Positions 1 to 6,310 are shown, counted from the first letter of the stretch. The stretch is DNA of 7,990 bases from Chromatiales bacterium (GCA_024641465.1 JAHEDB010000086.1:1-7990); one strand, 5' to 3'. Notes: a model not told the origin generated them from the sequence alone. Translations and numbers: made by a program.

Positions 1-1
1 T

Positions 2-2383
2 CATGACTTTATGGTGTTCGATAGCGGCACGAAGAAGACCTGTCGCCATAACCAGTTCTTTGGTATTGAGGCGGCTAAAAAACACATCGCCCGCAGAGAA
101 GGCGGCATCATCTGGCACACTCAGGGATCGGGCAAGAGCTTGACCATGGTGTGGCTGGCCAAGTGGATACGCGAGAACATCAAAGACCCTCGGGTATTGA
201 TCGTCACCGACCGCACCGAACTGGATGAGCAGATCGAGAAGGTCTTTACCGGGGTGGAAGAGGATATCTACCGCACCACCAGCGGTGCCGATCTGGTGGC
301 GACGCTGAATCAACCTAATCCCTGGTTACTCTGTTCGCTGGTGCATAAGTTTGGTCGTCAGTCCGACACCGAGGACGATGCTGCTACCGAGGCCTTTATC
401 GAGGAATTGAAGAAGTCCTTGCCCAGAGATTTTCGGGCCAGGGGCGATCTGTTTGTGTTTGTGGATGAATGCCACCGTACACAATCGGGCAAGCTGCATG
501 AGGCGATGACGACTATCCTGCCGGAGGCGATGTTTATCGGTTTTACCGGCACACCGTTGATGAAAATAGACAAAAAGAAATCCGTCGAGGTATTTGGCCC
601 TTATATCCACACCTACAAATTTAATGAGGCGGTGGCGGATGGCGTGGTGCTGGACCTGCGCTATGAGGCCCGTGATATCGATCAGAACATCACCTCGCAG
701 AAGAAGGTGGATGAGTGGTTTGATGCAAATACCCAGGGCTTGTCTCGATTAGCCAAAACCCAGTTGAAACAGAAATGGGGCACCATGCAGAAAGTGCTCT
801 CCAGCAAATCACGACTGGAAAAGATTGTGATGGATATCTGGCTGGATATGAAAAAACGGCCGCGTCTGATGGATGGTCATGGCAACGCCATGCTGGTCTG
901 TGCCAGCGTCTATCAGGCCTGTAAGGCTTATGAGATGTTTAGCCAGACCGATCTGGCAGGCAAGGTGGCCATCGTTACCAGCTATCAGCCGAGTGCTGCC
1001 AGCATTAAGGGCGAGGAGACCGGTGAGGGGCTAACGGAAAAGCTGTTCAAATACGACATCTACCGCAAGATGCTGGCCGACTACTTTGAGCAGAGCGAAG
1101 AGGCGGCAGCCAGCCGGGTCGAGGAGTTTGAGAAAGAGGCGAAGAAGAAATTTATCGATGAGCCGGGGCAGATGAAGCTGTTGATTGTGGTGGACAAGCT
1201 GCTGACCGGTTTTGATGCCCCTTCGGCCACCTACCTATATATAGATAAGAACATGGCCGACCATAGTCTGTTTCAGGCCATCTGCCGGGTGAACCGACTG
1301 GATGGTGACAGCAAAGAATACGGCTATATCGTCGATTACAAGGATCTGTTCAGTTCACTGGATAAGGCCATTACCGACTACACCGCCGGTGCCTTTGATG
1401 GCTATGACCAGGAGGATGTGGCCGGTTTGCTCAAGGACCGGCTGGAGCAGGCGAGCCTGGATCTGGAGAATGCGCTGGAGATGGTGCGCAGCCTGTGTGA
1501 ACCGGTGAAGGCACCGCGTGCTACACAGGACTATATTCACTACTTCTGTGGTGAGTCGGGTAACAATCAGGATGAGCTGATGGAGAAGGAGGCCTTGCGC
1601 CTGACCCTCTACCAGAACGTGGCCAAATTGCTACGCGCCTATTCAAACATCGCCAACGAAATGCACGATGCCGGTTACTCTACAGCGGAGACCGCCCAGG
1701 TGCGCGAGGAAGTAACGCATTTTGAAAAGGTGCGCGATGAGGTGAAGCTGGCCAGTGGCGATTTGGTGGATATGAAACGCTTTGAGCCCGCCATGCGGCA
1801 TCTGCTGGATATGTATATTCGTGCAGATGACAGCGAAGTGCTGATGGACTTTGAAGAACTGGGTCTGATTGAGCTGGTTGTTGAGAAAGGGGCCGAGGCC
1901 GCCAACGCCTTTCCAGAGGGCATACGCAATAACCAGAATGCCATGGCCGAGACCATCGAGAACAACGTGCGGAAAACTATCGTCGACGAGAATCCGGTCA
2001 ATCCAAAATACTATGAACAGATGTCGGTCTTGCTGGATGAGCTGATAACCCTGCGTCGTCAGAAGGCGATTGAGTACCAGGAGTATCTGGAGCGTATCCG
2101 GGATCTGGCCCGGCGGGTGATTCGACCTGAGCAGGCTAATGCTGCATATCCCGGTTCCATGGATACCCAGGCCAAGCGCGCCCTGTATGACAATCTGGGT
2201 AACGACGAGATGCTGGCAACCAAAATCGATGCTGCCATCCGCTATACCAAAAAGGCGGACTGGAACGGCGACCGTTTCAAGGAACGCGAGATCGCCAACG
2301 CGATCCGGGAAGAGACAGCGAACTACGATGTCGATATACAGCAGGTCATGGAGCTGGCCAAGGCACAAAAGGACTATCAGTAA
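2..2383 (+). CDS. hsdR: Type I restriction enzyme, R (motor/endonuclease) subunit, 5'-truncated by the window
   Basis: This is the ATP-dependent translocase and cleavage subunit of a type I restriction-modification complex, which pumps DNA towards the HsdM/HsdS-bound site and cuts it. The frame is open from base 2, so the first ATG at 11 is an internal Met and the gene begins outside the window. Counting from that Met: Walker A TQGSGKS at about 37-43, a conserved VTDRTELDEQ segment at 65-74, Walker B/motif II DECH at 152-155, motif III TGTP at 179-182, and helicase-C motifs TGFDAP near 399-404 and the arginine-finger region QAICRVNR near 422-429. A long, largely helical C-terminal region follows. 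About 790 residues are present. The family is usually around 1000, so the missing part should be the N-terminal PD-(D/E)XK nuclease domain. hsdM and hsdS are expected upstream. The ORF is intact to its TAA stop, which overlaps the next gene's start. Confidence 0.96.
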   Translation, partial: HDFMVFDSGTKKTCRHNQFFGIEAAKKHIARREGGIIWHTQGSGKSLTMVWLAKWIRENIKDPRVLIVTDRTELDEQIEKVFTGVEEDIYRTTSGADLVATLNQPNPWLLCSLVHKFGRQSDTEDDAATEAFIEELKKSLPRDFRARGDLFVFVDECHRTQSGKLHEAMTTILPEAMFIGFTGTPLMKIDKKKSVEVFGPYIHTYKFNEAVADGVVLDLRYEARDIDQNITSQKKVDEWFDANTQGLSRLAKTQLKQKWGTMQKVLSSKSRLEKIVMDIWLDMKKRPRLMDGHGNAMLVCASVYQACKAYEMFSQTDLAGKVAIVTSYQPSAASIKGEETGEGLTEKLFKYDIYRKMLADYFEQSEEAAASRVEEFEKEAKKKFIDEPGQMKLLIVVDKLLTGFDAPSATYLYIDKNMADHSLFQAICRVNRLDGDSKEYGYIVDYKDLFSSLDKAITDYTAGAFDGYDQEDVAGLLKDRLEQASLDLENALEMVRSLCEPVKAPRATQDYIHYFCGESGNNQDELMEKEALRLTLYQNVAKLLRAYSNIANEMHDAGYSTAETAQVREEVTHFEKVRDEVKLASGDLVDMKRFEPAMRHLLDMYIRADDSEVLMDFEELGLIELVVEKGAEAANAFPEGIRNNQNAMAETIENNVRKTIVDENPVNPKYYEQMSVLLDELITLRRQKAIEYQEYLERIRDLARRVIRPEQANAAYPGSMDTQAKRALYDNLGNDEMLATKIDAAIRYTKKADWNGDRFKEREIANAIREETANYDVDIQQVMELAKAQKDYQ

Positions 2384-3099
2384 TGGCCCTGATCCAGATT
2401 GGCGCGCTGGAAATGCAGCTGAATCGTAAACCGATAAAGAACCTGCACATCAGCGTATTACCGCCAGATGGCAAGGTGCGCGTTTCCGCGCCAGAGAAAA
2501 TGACCGATAACGCCATTCGCATGGCCGTCATCAAACGCATCCCCTGGATAAAAAAGCAGAAACAGGCCTTTGCCAGTCAACCGCGTCAGACCGACCGTGA
2601 AATGGTCAGTGGCGAGAATCATTTTCTCTGGGGTCGACGTTACCGCCTGGAGCTTATTGAGCGCCGTGGCAGCCATAAGGTACTTGTTGCTGGGGCAGGC
2701 AAAATAAAACTCATGGTAAATCCGACTACGAAAAAACAAAACAAAGAACAGCTATTGAATGAGTTCTATCGGGAGGAACTAAAAAACAACATCAATAAGC
2801 TATTGGCCAAATGGCAGAAGCTCCTGGGCGTGAAGCCGGAGTTTATGGGTATCAAGAAAATGAAAACCAAGTGGGGCAGCTGTAACACCAAAGACAGGCG
2901 TATATGGCTCAACCTGGAGCTGGCAAAAAAGGCCCCCGAATGTGCGGAGTACATTCTTGTGCATGAGCTGGTCCATCTGCTGGAGCGTAATCACAATGAA
3001 CGCTTTATGTCGTATATGGATAAACTGCTACCAGACTGGCGTGAAAGACGAGACCTGCTCAATAAGTCGCCGCTGGCTTTCGATGAGTGGACTTATTAA
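2383..3099 (+). CDS. YgjP-like (DUF45/WLM-type) zinc metallopeptidase linked to the restriction operon
   Basis: This is a predicted cytoplasmic zinc metallopeptidase of 238 residues. The zinc site is HELVH at 194-198, with the probable third ligand His204 in the following NHNERF. The KTKWGSC block (about 165-171) is typical of the YgjP/DUF45 family (PF01863). The N-terminal half is basic and beta-rich, and there is no signal peptide or membrane segment. The ATG lies in TAATG, sharing one base with the hsdR stop. An AAAGGA stretch sits 9 bases upstream inside hsdR, so translation is probably coupled. Genes of this family are found repeatedly beside type I hsdR genes, but their substrate is not established. 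Processing or turnover of a restriction subunit is a guess from position only. The fold and active site are clear; the biological role is unknown. Confidence 0.9.
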   Translation: MALIQIGALEMQLNRKPIKNLHISVLPPDGKVRVSAPEKMTDNAIRMAVIKRIPWIKKQKQAFASQPRQTDREMVSGENHFLWGRRYRLELIERRGSHKVLVAGAGKIKLMVNPTTKKQNKEQLLNEFYREELKNNINKLLAKWQKLLGVKPEFMGIKKMKTKWGSCNTKDRRIWLNLELAKKAPECAEYILVHELVHLLERNHNERFMSYMDKLLPDWRERRDLLNKSPLAFDEWTY

Positions 3100-3108
3100 A
3101 AGTGGCTG

Positions 3109-3137
3109 TGTGTATGCAAATAATGTTTGCATACATA
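3109..3137. repeat. Perfect 10-bp inverted repeat just after the peptidase gene
   Basis: TGTATGCAAA (3111-3120) and TTTGCATACA (3126-3135) form a perfect 10-bp stem with a 5-base loop. One G-T and one T-A pair can extend it on the outside. It begins about 10 bases after the stop of the metallopeptidase gene. It could act as a transcript-end hairpin for the hsd operon, but no T-run follows on either strand, so it is not a classical intrinsic terminator. A protein-binding palindrome is the alternative. Confidence 0.55.
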
Positions 3138-3382
3138 AACCCGTGCTTTAGAGTTATTTGTTGCTGAGAAGGTGGAGGGTATTCAGGAGTATCCTAATAA
3201 TTTGACTATCACCATTAAGCCATAACTTAGCTTAACCATCAGCAAGGTCCGATCTGGCTATAAATGGATGACATCAAGTTTTCAATTAGTCAAACGCAGT
3301 AGGCCATGGAGCCTGACACATCAGCCGATAGTCCCAGGTATCCAGGGAGCTGGCGTAGAGCCATGCGAGCCAGAGGGGCTAC

Positions 3383-3412
3383 CTAAAAATAATGGTTGAT
3401 AATTAATTAACC
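3383..3412 (-). terminator. Possible intrinsic terminator of the HTH antitoxin/toxin operon
   Basis: Read on the minus strand, GGTTAAT and ATCAACC (7-bp stem including one G-U pair, 5-base loop, 3394-3412) are followed by ATTATTTTT (3385-3393). It lies about 50 bases downstream of the antitoxin stop and points the right way. The stem is AT-rich and therefore weak, so this is a candidate only. Confidence 0.4.
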
Positions 3413-3416
3413 AAGT

Positions 3417-3430
3417 ATGCCAATTGGCAT
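3417..3430. repeat. 14-bp perfect palindrome ATGCCAATTGGCAT
   Basis: ATGCCAATTGGCAT is self-complementary over all 14 bases and lies between the antitoxin stop and the candidate terminator. It could be a dimeric-protein site or help RNA folding at the transcript end. No function can be assigned from sequence alone. Confidence 0.5.
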
Positions 3431-3463
3431 GGTCAAACCGGAGCCATTAGCACGGCAGGTGGA

Positions 3464-3751
3464 TTAGGCTGCATTCTGTTTAAGTATGATATCCACATGT
3501 TGCCCGGTTCTGACCAGCATATTAACCAGCATGTCGATGGTGAATTTGTCAATCTTACCGTTGACCAGATCGCTGATGCGGGGCTGGTTGACCTCAAATA
3601 AGTCGGCGGCGGCTTGCTGAGTCAAGGCCTGTTCCTGAATATAGTCCGTGAGGGCACTCATCAGCATGGCACGGATCTTCAGGTTTTCGGCCATGCCCTG
3701 ATCCTCTTCCAGCGCATCAAAGATATTGCTGTGCTTTGACTGTTTCATCAT
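3464..3751 (-). CDS. HTH-domain antitoxin partner of the DUF891-type toxin
   Basis: This 95-residue protein carries an XRE/HTH_37-type helix-turn-helix at about residues 42-66: LTQQAAADLFEVNQPRISDL followed by VNGK. The rest is short helices that would bind the toxin. In this arrangement the protein neutralises the toxin by direct binding and represses the shared operon. It is the second gene: its ATG overlaps the toxin stop in ATGA (3748-3751). A clear GAGGAA ribosome site sits 5 bases upstream of the ATG, inside the toxin gene. A second ATG follows immediately, so the true N-terminus could be one residue shorter. Toxin-first order is usual for HigBA-like modules. Assignment to this antitoxin class is secure; the subfamily name is not. 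Confidence 0.9.
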   Translation of the reverse strand: MMKQSKHSNIFDALEEDQGMAENLKIRAMLMSALTDYIQEQALTQQAAADLFEVNQPRISDLVNGKIDKFTIDMLVNMLVRTGQHVDIILKQNAA

Positions 3752-4074
3752 GTGTTCCTCATCTTCATCAGGGCCTGATAACGGGCCTTGGCTAAATCAA
3801 GATCGGCCTGTCGGGTCTTCTGTGTCTTTTTCTGAAAACAATGCAACACATAGACCGCATCATCAAATTTGGCGATATAAATAACCCGAAAGGCGCCTTC
3901 GGCATGAATCCGGATTTCTCTGACCCCAGCCCCAATGGTGTGCATAGGTCGCCAGTCCGAAGGATCCTTGCCACGTTGAACTGTGTCAATCTGAAAGCCC
4001 GTCCGCTGGCGAGCTATCTGGGGAAAGGCACGCAAGTCTTCCAGACTGGTATCGACAAATATGACATCCTTCAT
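3748..4074 (-). CDS. RelE-superfamily toxin, DUF891/Gp49-like (HigB-type)
   Basis: This 108-residue basic protein is typical of the phage-derived Gp49-like family (PF05973, DUF891), small ribosome-dependent mRNA interferases of type II toxin-antitoxin systems. Diagnostic segments are GFQIDTVQRG (26-35), WRPMHTIGAGVREIRI (41-56), FRVIYIAKF (62-70) and the signature VLHCFQKKTQKT (76-87), followed by a helix ending in KARYQAL. Length is normal and nothing is broken. It precedes its antitoxin and overlaps it by 4 bases. No Shine-Dalgarno sequence is visible before its ATG, and the likely -10 box ends only about 6 bases upstream, so the mRNA may be leaderless, which would keep toxin output below that of the well-translated antitoxin. 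mRNA cleavage is inferred from the family. Confidence 0.92.
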   Translation of the reverse strand: MKDVIFVDTSLEDLRAFPQIARQRTGFQIDTVQRGKDPSDWRPMHTIGAGVREIRIHAEGAFRVIYIAKFDDAVYVLHCFQKKTQKTRQADLDLAKARYQALMKMRNT

Positions 4075-4080
4075 TAGGGG

Positions 4081-4102
4081 ATTATATAAAATATTATATA
4101 AT
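4081..4102. promoter_or_regulatory. Operator-like 9-bp inverted repeat over the -10 box
   Basis: ATTATATAA (4081-4089) and TTATATAAT (4094-4102) are perfect inverted arms with a 4-base spacer. They cover the spacer and both candidate -10 boxes of the toxin-antitoxin promoter, where a dimeric HTH antitoxin would be expected to bind for autorepression. AT-rich promoters produce such symmetry by chance fairly easily, so binding is an inference. Confidence 0.55.
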
Positions 4103-4108
4103 TTGCAA
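4081..4108 (-). promoter_or_regulatory. Promoter of the DUF891 toxin-antitoxin operon
   Basis: On the minus strand TTGCAA (-35, 4103-4108) and TATAAT (-10, 4081-4086) are separated by 16 bases. Transcription would start around 4073-4076, on or next to the toxin ATG at 4074. A second TATAAT at 4093-4098 would give a leader of roughly a dozen bases but has a poorer -35. Confidence 0.7.
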
Positions 4109-4483
4109 CCGGGTATTTCAGATTATCCAGGCCAAAAAGGACGTTACTCACCCGGCTGAGACGGGTTTTAAGCCGGTAATCACAGTAAGACCGCCTCCCT
4201 AGAATGGTCTCAATTTTTACGATAGCTACCTTGATACGGCCGAGCGACGCGGACTGACGGTTTTAGAAAAGTATTTCGATAACACTATGGCGAGGCTTGA
4301 AAGTATGGCCCTTAACAGCAAGTAAAACGTCTTCTAAGCCGAGAATACGATCAAGTGGTACGATGCGATAGTATCCTGGGAAAACTGATCAAACCTGCTA
4401 AGACAGGCCCTCATTGATGGTTTAAAATTAGATTAACAATCTTCTGGTATAAGAAACCCAATAAAAACAATAAGATACTCCTG
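4109..4483. other. Spacer between two divergent toxin-antitoxin modules, with a possible decayed coding fragment
   Basis: There is no intact gene here. One + frame reads as protein-like over 4203-4325 (NGLNFYDSYLDTAERRG... ending ARLESMALNSK). It continues in the same phase past two stops to 4388 with AENTIKWYDAIVSWEN. It lacks a start and matches no family I can name. The number of stops is close to chance, so it may be meaningless or the tail of a lost gene. Short stems occur near the left end: ACCCG/CGGGT at 4150-4166, overlapping CCGGCT/AGCCGG at 4152-4176, and AGACC/GGTCT at 4188-4210 followed by a T-run. Confidence 0.3.
4150..4169 (+). terminator. Weak terminator-like hairpin upstream of the ParD-like/zeta operon
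   Basis: ACCCG (4150-4154) and CGGGT (4162-4166) enclose a 7-base loop and run into TTTT. The arms partly overlap an alternative stem CCGGCT/AGCCGG (4152-4157, 4171-4176), so only one of the two can form. It would stop + strand readthrough entering the second module, but no + strand gene lies immediately upstream. Low certainty. Confidence 0.25.
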
Positions 4484-4516
4484 TTGACAAAGTGTAGCAA
4501 TATGCTACATTTTGTC
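4484..4516 (+). promoter_or_regulatory. Promoter and long palindromic operator of the ParD-like/zeta operon
   Basis: A consensus TTGACA -35 (4484-4489) is followed after 16 bases by a fair -10, TACATT (4506-4511). The same DNA is a 31-base palindrome: arms GACAAA, G, TGTAGCA (4486-4499) and TGCTACA, T, TTTGTC (4503-4516) around the 3-base centre ATA. Thirteen of 14 arm positions are complementary. The palindrome covers the -35, spacer and -10, so a bound dimer would exclude RNA polymerase. Autorepression by the downstream antitoxin is the natural reading, by analogy with other type II modules. Confidence 0.75.
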
Positions 4517-4529
4517 GTAGTGTGTAACT

Positions 4530-4535
4530 GGAGAG
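4530..4535 (+). promoter_or_regulatory. Ribosome binding site fixing the antitoxin start
   Basis: GGAGAG lies 5 bases before the ATG at 4541. It favours this start over the in-frame upstream TTG at 4484, which would place the promoter and operator inside the coding region. Confidence 0.75.
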
Positions 4536-4540
4536 CCTTT

Positions 4541-4933
4541 ATGTCTACCCCCTTGAGAGTGAGTGATGATTTGTTTAAGGAAGCCGAAATTGAGGGTTCT
4601 TTGATGAATCGTTCGGCCGCCAAACAAGTGGAATTTTGGGCGGAAATAGGCAAACGCGTGGCGCATTCGGTGAGCACTGTCGATATGCTGGCTTTGATGC
4701 AGGGGATTGCCGTGGTGCGTGTCGATGTGCCTGTCCCGGCGCCACTTGAGCCAGAGCAGATCTTTGCCAGGGTGGAGCAGGCGCGTGCAGCAGGGACTCT
4801 GGGGCAAAAAATCACTCAGGGCAGGACTATTTATGAAGCCAGCCAAACCAGGCCAGGTTTGCTCGACAAGGTCACGCCGGATGGCCAACGCCAAACCGGT
4901 CGATTTGAAAACGGTGTGTTTATCGTAGAATGA
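4541..4933 (+). CDS. ParD-like antitoxin paired with a zeta-type toxin
   Basis: This 130-residue protein begins MSTPLRVSDDLFKEAEIEG and continues SLMNRSAAKQVEFWAEIGK. That is the pattern of the ParD_like antitoxin family (PF11903): a short beta strand and two helices that would form a DNA-binding dimer, at about residues 4-45. The C-terminal part, with GRTIYEASQTRPGLLDKV and the closing GRFENGVFIVE, is the usual tail of this family and probably contacts the toxin. The start at 4541 is chosen for its GGAGAG site and the natural N-terminus. It is first in a two-gene operon and its stop overlaps the toxin start in ATGA, so the two are translationally coupled. It should bind the palindrome directly upstream. 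Family assignment is good; which kinase surface it blocks cannot be read from sequence. Confidence 0.87.
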   Translation: MSTPLRVSDDLFKEAEIEGSLMNRSAAKQVEFWAEIGKRVAHSVSTVDMLALMQGIAVVRVDVPVPAPLEPEQIFARVEQARAAGTLGQKITQGRTIYEASQTRPGLLDKVTPDGQRQTGRFENGVFIVE

Positions 4934-5514
4934 GTGCGCTTCGACAACTCTGGATCCTGGCTGGGGGAAATGGGGCAGGTAAGTCGACTTTTTATCATCA
5001 GTTTCTCGCCCCGACGGGGCTGCCATTTGTCAATGCAGACATTCTGGCAAAGCAATTGAATGTAGAGCAGCCCGAGACTGTGAGTTATCAGGCAGCAAAG
5101 CTGGTTGAAAAATTGCGTTTTAGCTTATTACAGTCAGGAATCAGTTTTTGCTTCGAAACGGTGTTTTCTCACCCGTCTAAAATCGACTTTTTAGCCAAGG
5201 CTAAATCCCTCGGTTATGACATTACCCTGGTCTACATCCACCTGCAAAGCGATGAACTTAATCAGGCGCGTGTTTCACAACGTGTGGCGGAGGGCGGGCA
5301 TGATGTGCCGCCAGATAAAATTATCAGTCGGATACCCCGAACCAGGCAGTATGTGAGCGATGCGTTACCTTTAGTCGATAGGGCGCAGTTTTATGACAAC
5401 TCATCTCATAGCCAGCCCTTTGTTTCTGTTGTTGGGCTCAATAACGGCACACTCCAAATTTATCAAGATCCATTGCCTGATTGGGCTGCGGAAATGTTGG
5501 AAAATTACCTGTGA
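4930..5514 (+). CDS. Zeta-type P-loop kinase toxin (small COG4185-like form)
   Basis: This 194-residue predicted kinase has Walker A GGNGAGKST at 12-20 (Lys18). The strand-loop NADIL at 35-39 carries Asp37, the position expected for the catalytic acid. FCFETVFSH follows at 73-81, and QRVAEGGHDVP at 117-127 with Arg134 in a following helix forms the nucleotide-side lid of zeta-like proteins. A conserved DRAQFYDNS closes the core at 150-158. Classical zeta/PezT toxins phosphorylate UDP-N-acetylglucosamine and stop cell-wall synthesis; whether this small form uses the same substrate is unknown. The start is fixed by the 4-base overlap with the antitoxin gene; no independent ribosome site is obvious. 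The gene ends 16 bases before the converging beta-barrel gene. All key kinase motifs are present, so it should be active. A non-toxin housekeeping kinase is unlikely given the partner. Confidence 0.88.
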   Translation: MSALRQLWILAGGNGAGKSTFYHQFLAPTGLPFVNADILAKQLNVEQPETVSYQAAKLVEKLRFSLLQSGISFCFETVFSHPSKIDFLAKAKSLGYDITLVYIHLQSDELNQARVSQRVAEGGHDVPPDKIISRIPRTRQYVSDALPLVDRAQFYDNSSHSQPFVSVVGLNNGTLQIYQDPLPDWAAEMLENYL

Positions 5515-5530
5515 ATATTTTAGAGGTGCC

Positions 5531-6310
5531 CTACAGGACGAATCCCAGGTTAATACCTACTCCCCAGTCCGGGCTGCCTTCGCTTAAACCTTTTACCAGA
5601 TAGACGAGCAGTTTTGTTTTGCTATCGAGTTTTCTACTGGTGAAGGCGGTCACTTCTTTCACCGCTGTGCCGCTTGTCGTTGCAGACTGACGAAAATCAT
5701 AAATCAAACCACCACTCAATATGTTCGAAAAGGAATGTGATCCGCCAATCGAATAGTAAAAGACATTTTCGTAATTCATTCCTGGTGGGTCACCGTAAAT
5801 TTTATAGCCGAGGGTGCCAAAGCTTGTGAGTGAGCCGAAGCTGTATAAACCATCTGCCTGTAGGTAGTAATCGGTTTCACCTGTGCCGAGTCCACGGGTT
5901 TCATCTGCCGTTGGAAATTTGATCCTGGCGGTAAGGTCAAGCGTGGGTTTTTTTATCTGGTAGGGGATAAGCGTGTAGGAGGCGGATGCAATAATATCAC
6001 CCATGCCGGTTTCTGTGGATTGAGCGGAACTGCCTGTTTTACCTGGGACTGCCTCTGCACCGGTCACATAGCCTGGTCCGGTGATCTGTATAAAGGGCAA
6101 TGTTAATTTGTAGGTCAGTAGCGATTTTTCCAGTTTTACAGACAATGGGATATACCAGATCTCCGTATCACTGGTTTCACCATAACTACCTTTGCTGTAA
6201 TCCATCCCGGTTGATAGTGTGAGTCTGTCAATCGCATACAGCGGTGAGTTGAACGCAAAGAATACGCTATAACCAATAATTCGGTATATGAACTTAAACT
6301 TGTTACTCAC
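5531..6310 (-). CDS. Outer-membrane beta-barrel protein, phenol-degradation MetA-like/transporter type
   Basis: This 259-residue exported protein has an N-terminal signal peptide with Lys/Arg residues, a hydrophobic stretch to about residue 24 and a likely signal peptidase I site after SPLYA (26). The mature part alternates polar and hydrophobic residues in strand-like runs. It carries TGMGDIIASASY (101-112) and KFPTADETRGLGTGETDY (131-148), the pattern seen in PF13557-like outer-membrane proteins (MetA-pathway of phenol degradation). It ends with an amphipathic strand, GVGINLGFVL, close to the usual barrel-insertion signal but with Leu rather than Phe last. The start is GTG; no ATG is available between the preceding in-frame stop and the signal peptide, and the upstream GGGA is a weak ribosome site. 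It probably forms a small pore; the substrate is unknown and no catabolic genes are nearby. Confidence 0.8.
   Translation of the reverse strand: MSNKFKFIYRIIGYSVFFAFNSPLYAIDRLTLSTGMDYSKGSYGETSDTEIWYIPLSVKLEKSLLTYKLTLPFIQITGPGYVTGAEAVPGKTGSSAQSTETGMGDIIASASYTLIPYQIKKPTLDLTARIKFPTADETRGLGTGETDYYLQADGLYSFGSLTSFGTLGYKIYGDPPGMNYENVFYYSIGGSHSFSNILSGGLIYDFRQSATTSGTAVKEVTAFTSRKLDSKTKLLVYLVKGLSEGSPDWGVGINLGFVL

Larger units (their letters stand above)
3138..3463. other. Gene-free spacer between the restriction operon and the first toxin-antitoxin pair
   Basis: No convincing reading frame is present. The stretch holds a TTAAGC/GCTTAA inverted repeat (3215-3220, 3230-3235) and a small GC-rich hairpin with arms 3332-3338 and 3342-3348 (TCCC-A-GG, loop TAT, CC-A-GGGA). 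A CTGGC/GCCAG pair follows around 3350-3373. The hairpin and palindrome annotated separately lie at its right end. The clustered short stems at 3315-3385 might belong to a structured RNA or a decayed mobile element, but nothing matches a family I recognise. Confidence 0.4.

Noticed and set aside
1643..2368. A 241-residue open frame on the minus strand opposite hsdR
   Set aside because: It lies wholly inside the conserved hsdR coding region, has no recognisable domain, and is the kind of long antisense frame that codon bias produces.
3421..3430. The 10-mer CAATTGGCAT occurs at 3421-3430 and again at 6933-6942, suggesting an attachment-site repeat
   Set aside because: A shared 10-mer within 8 kb is expected by chance, and the flanking bases do not match.
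4484..4540. Upstream TTG start extending the ParD-like antitoxin by 19 residues
   Set aside because: The extension would be translated from the promoter and operator DNA itself; the ATG at 4541 has a good GGAGAG site and the typical family N-terminus.
4505..5026. A 173-residue minus-strand frame across the second toxin-antitoxin pair
   Set aside because: It overlaps the well-supported ParD-like and zeta genes and resembles no family.
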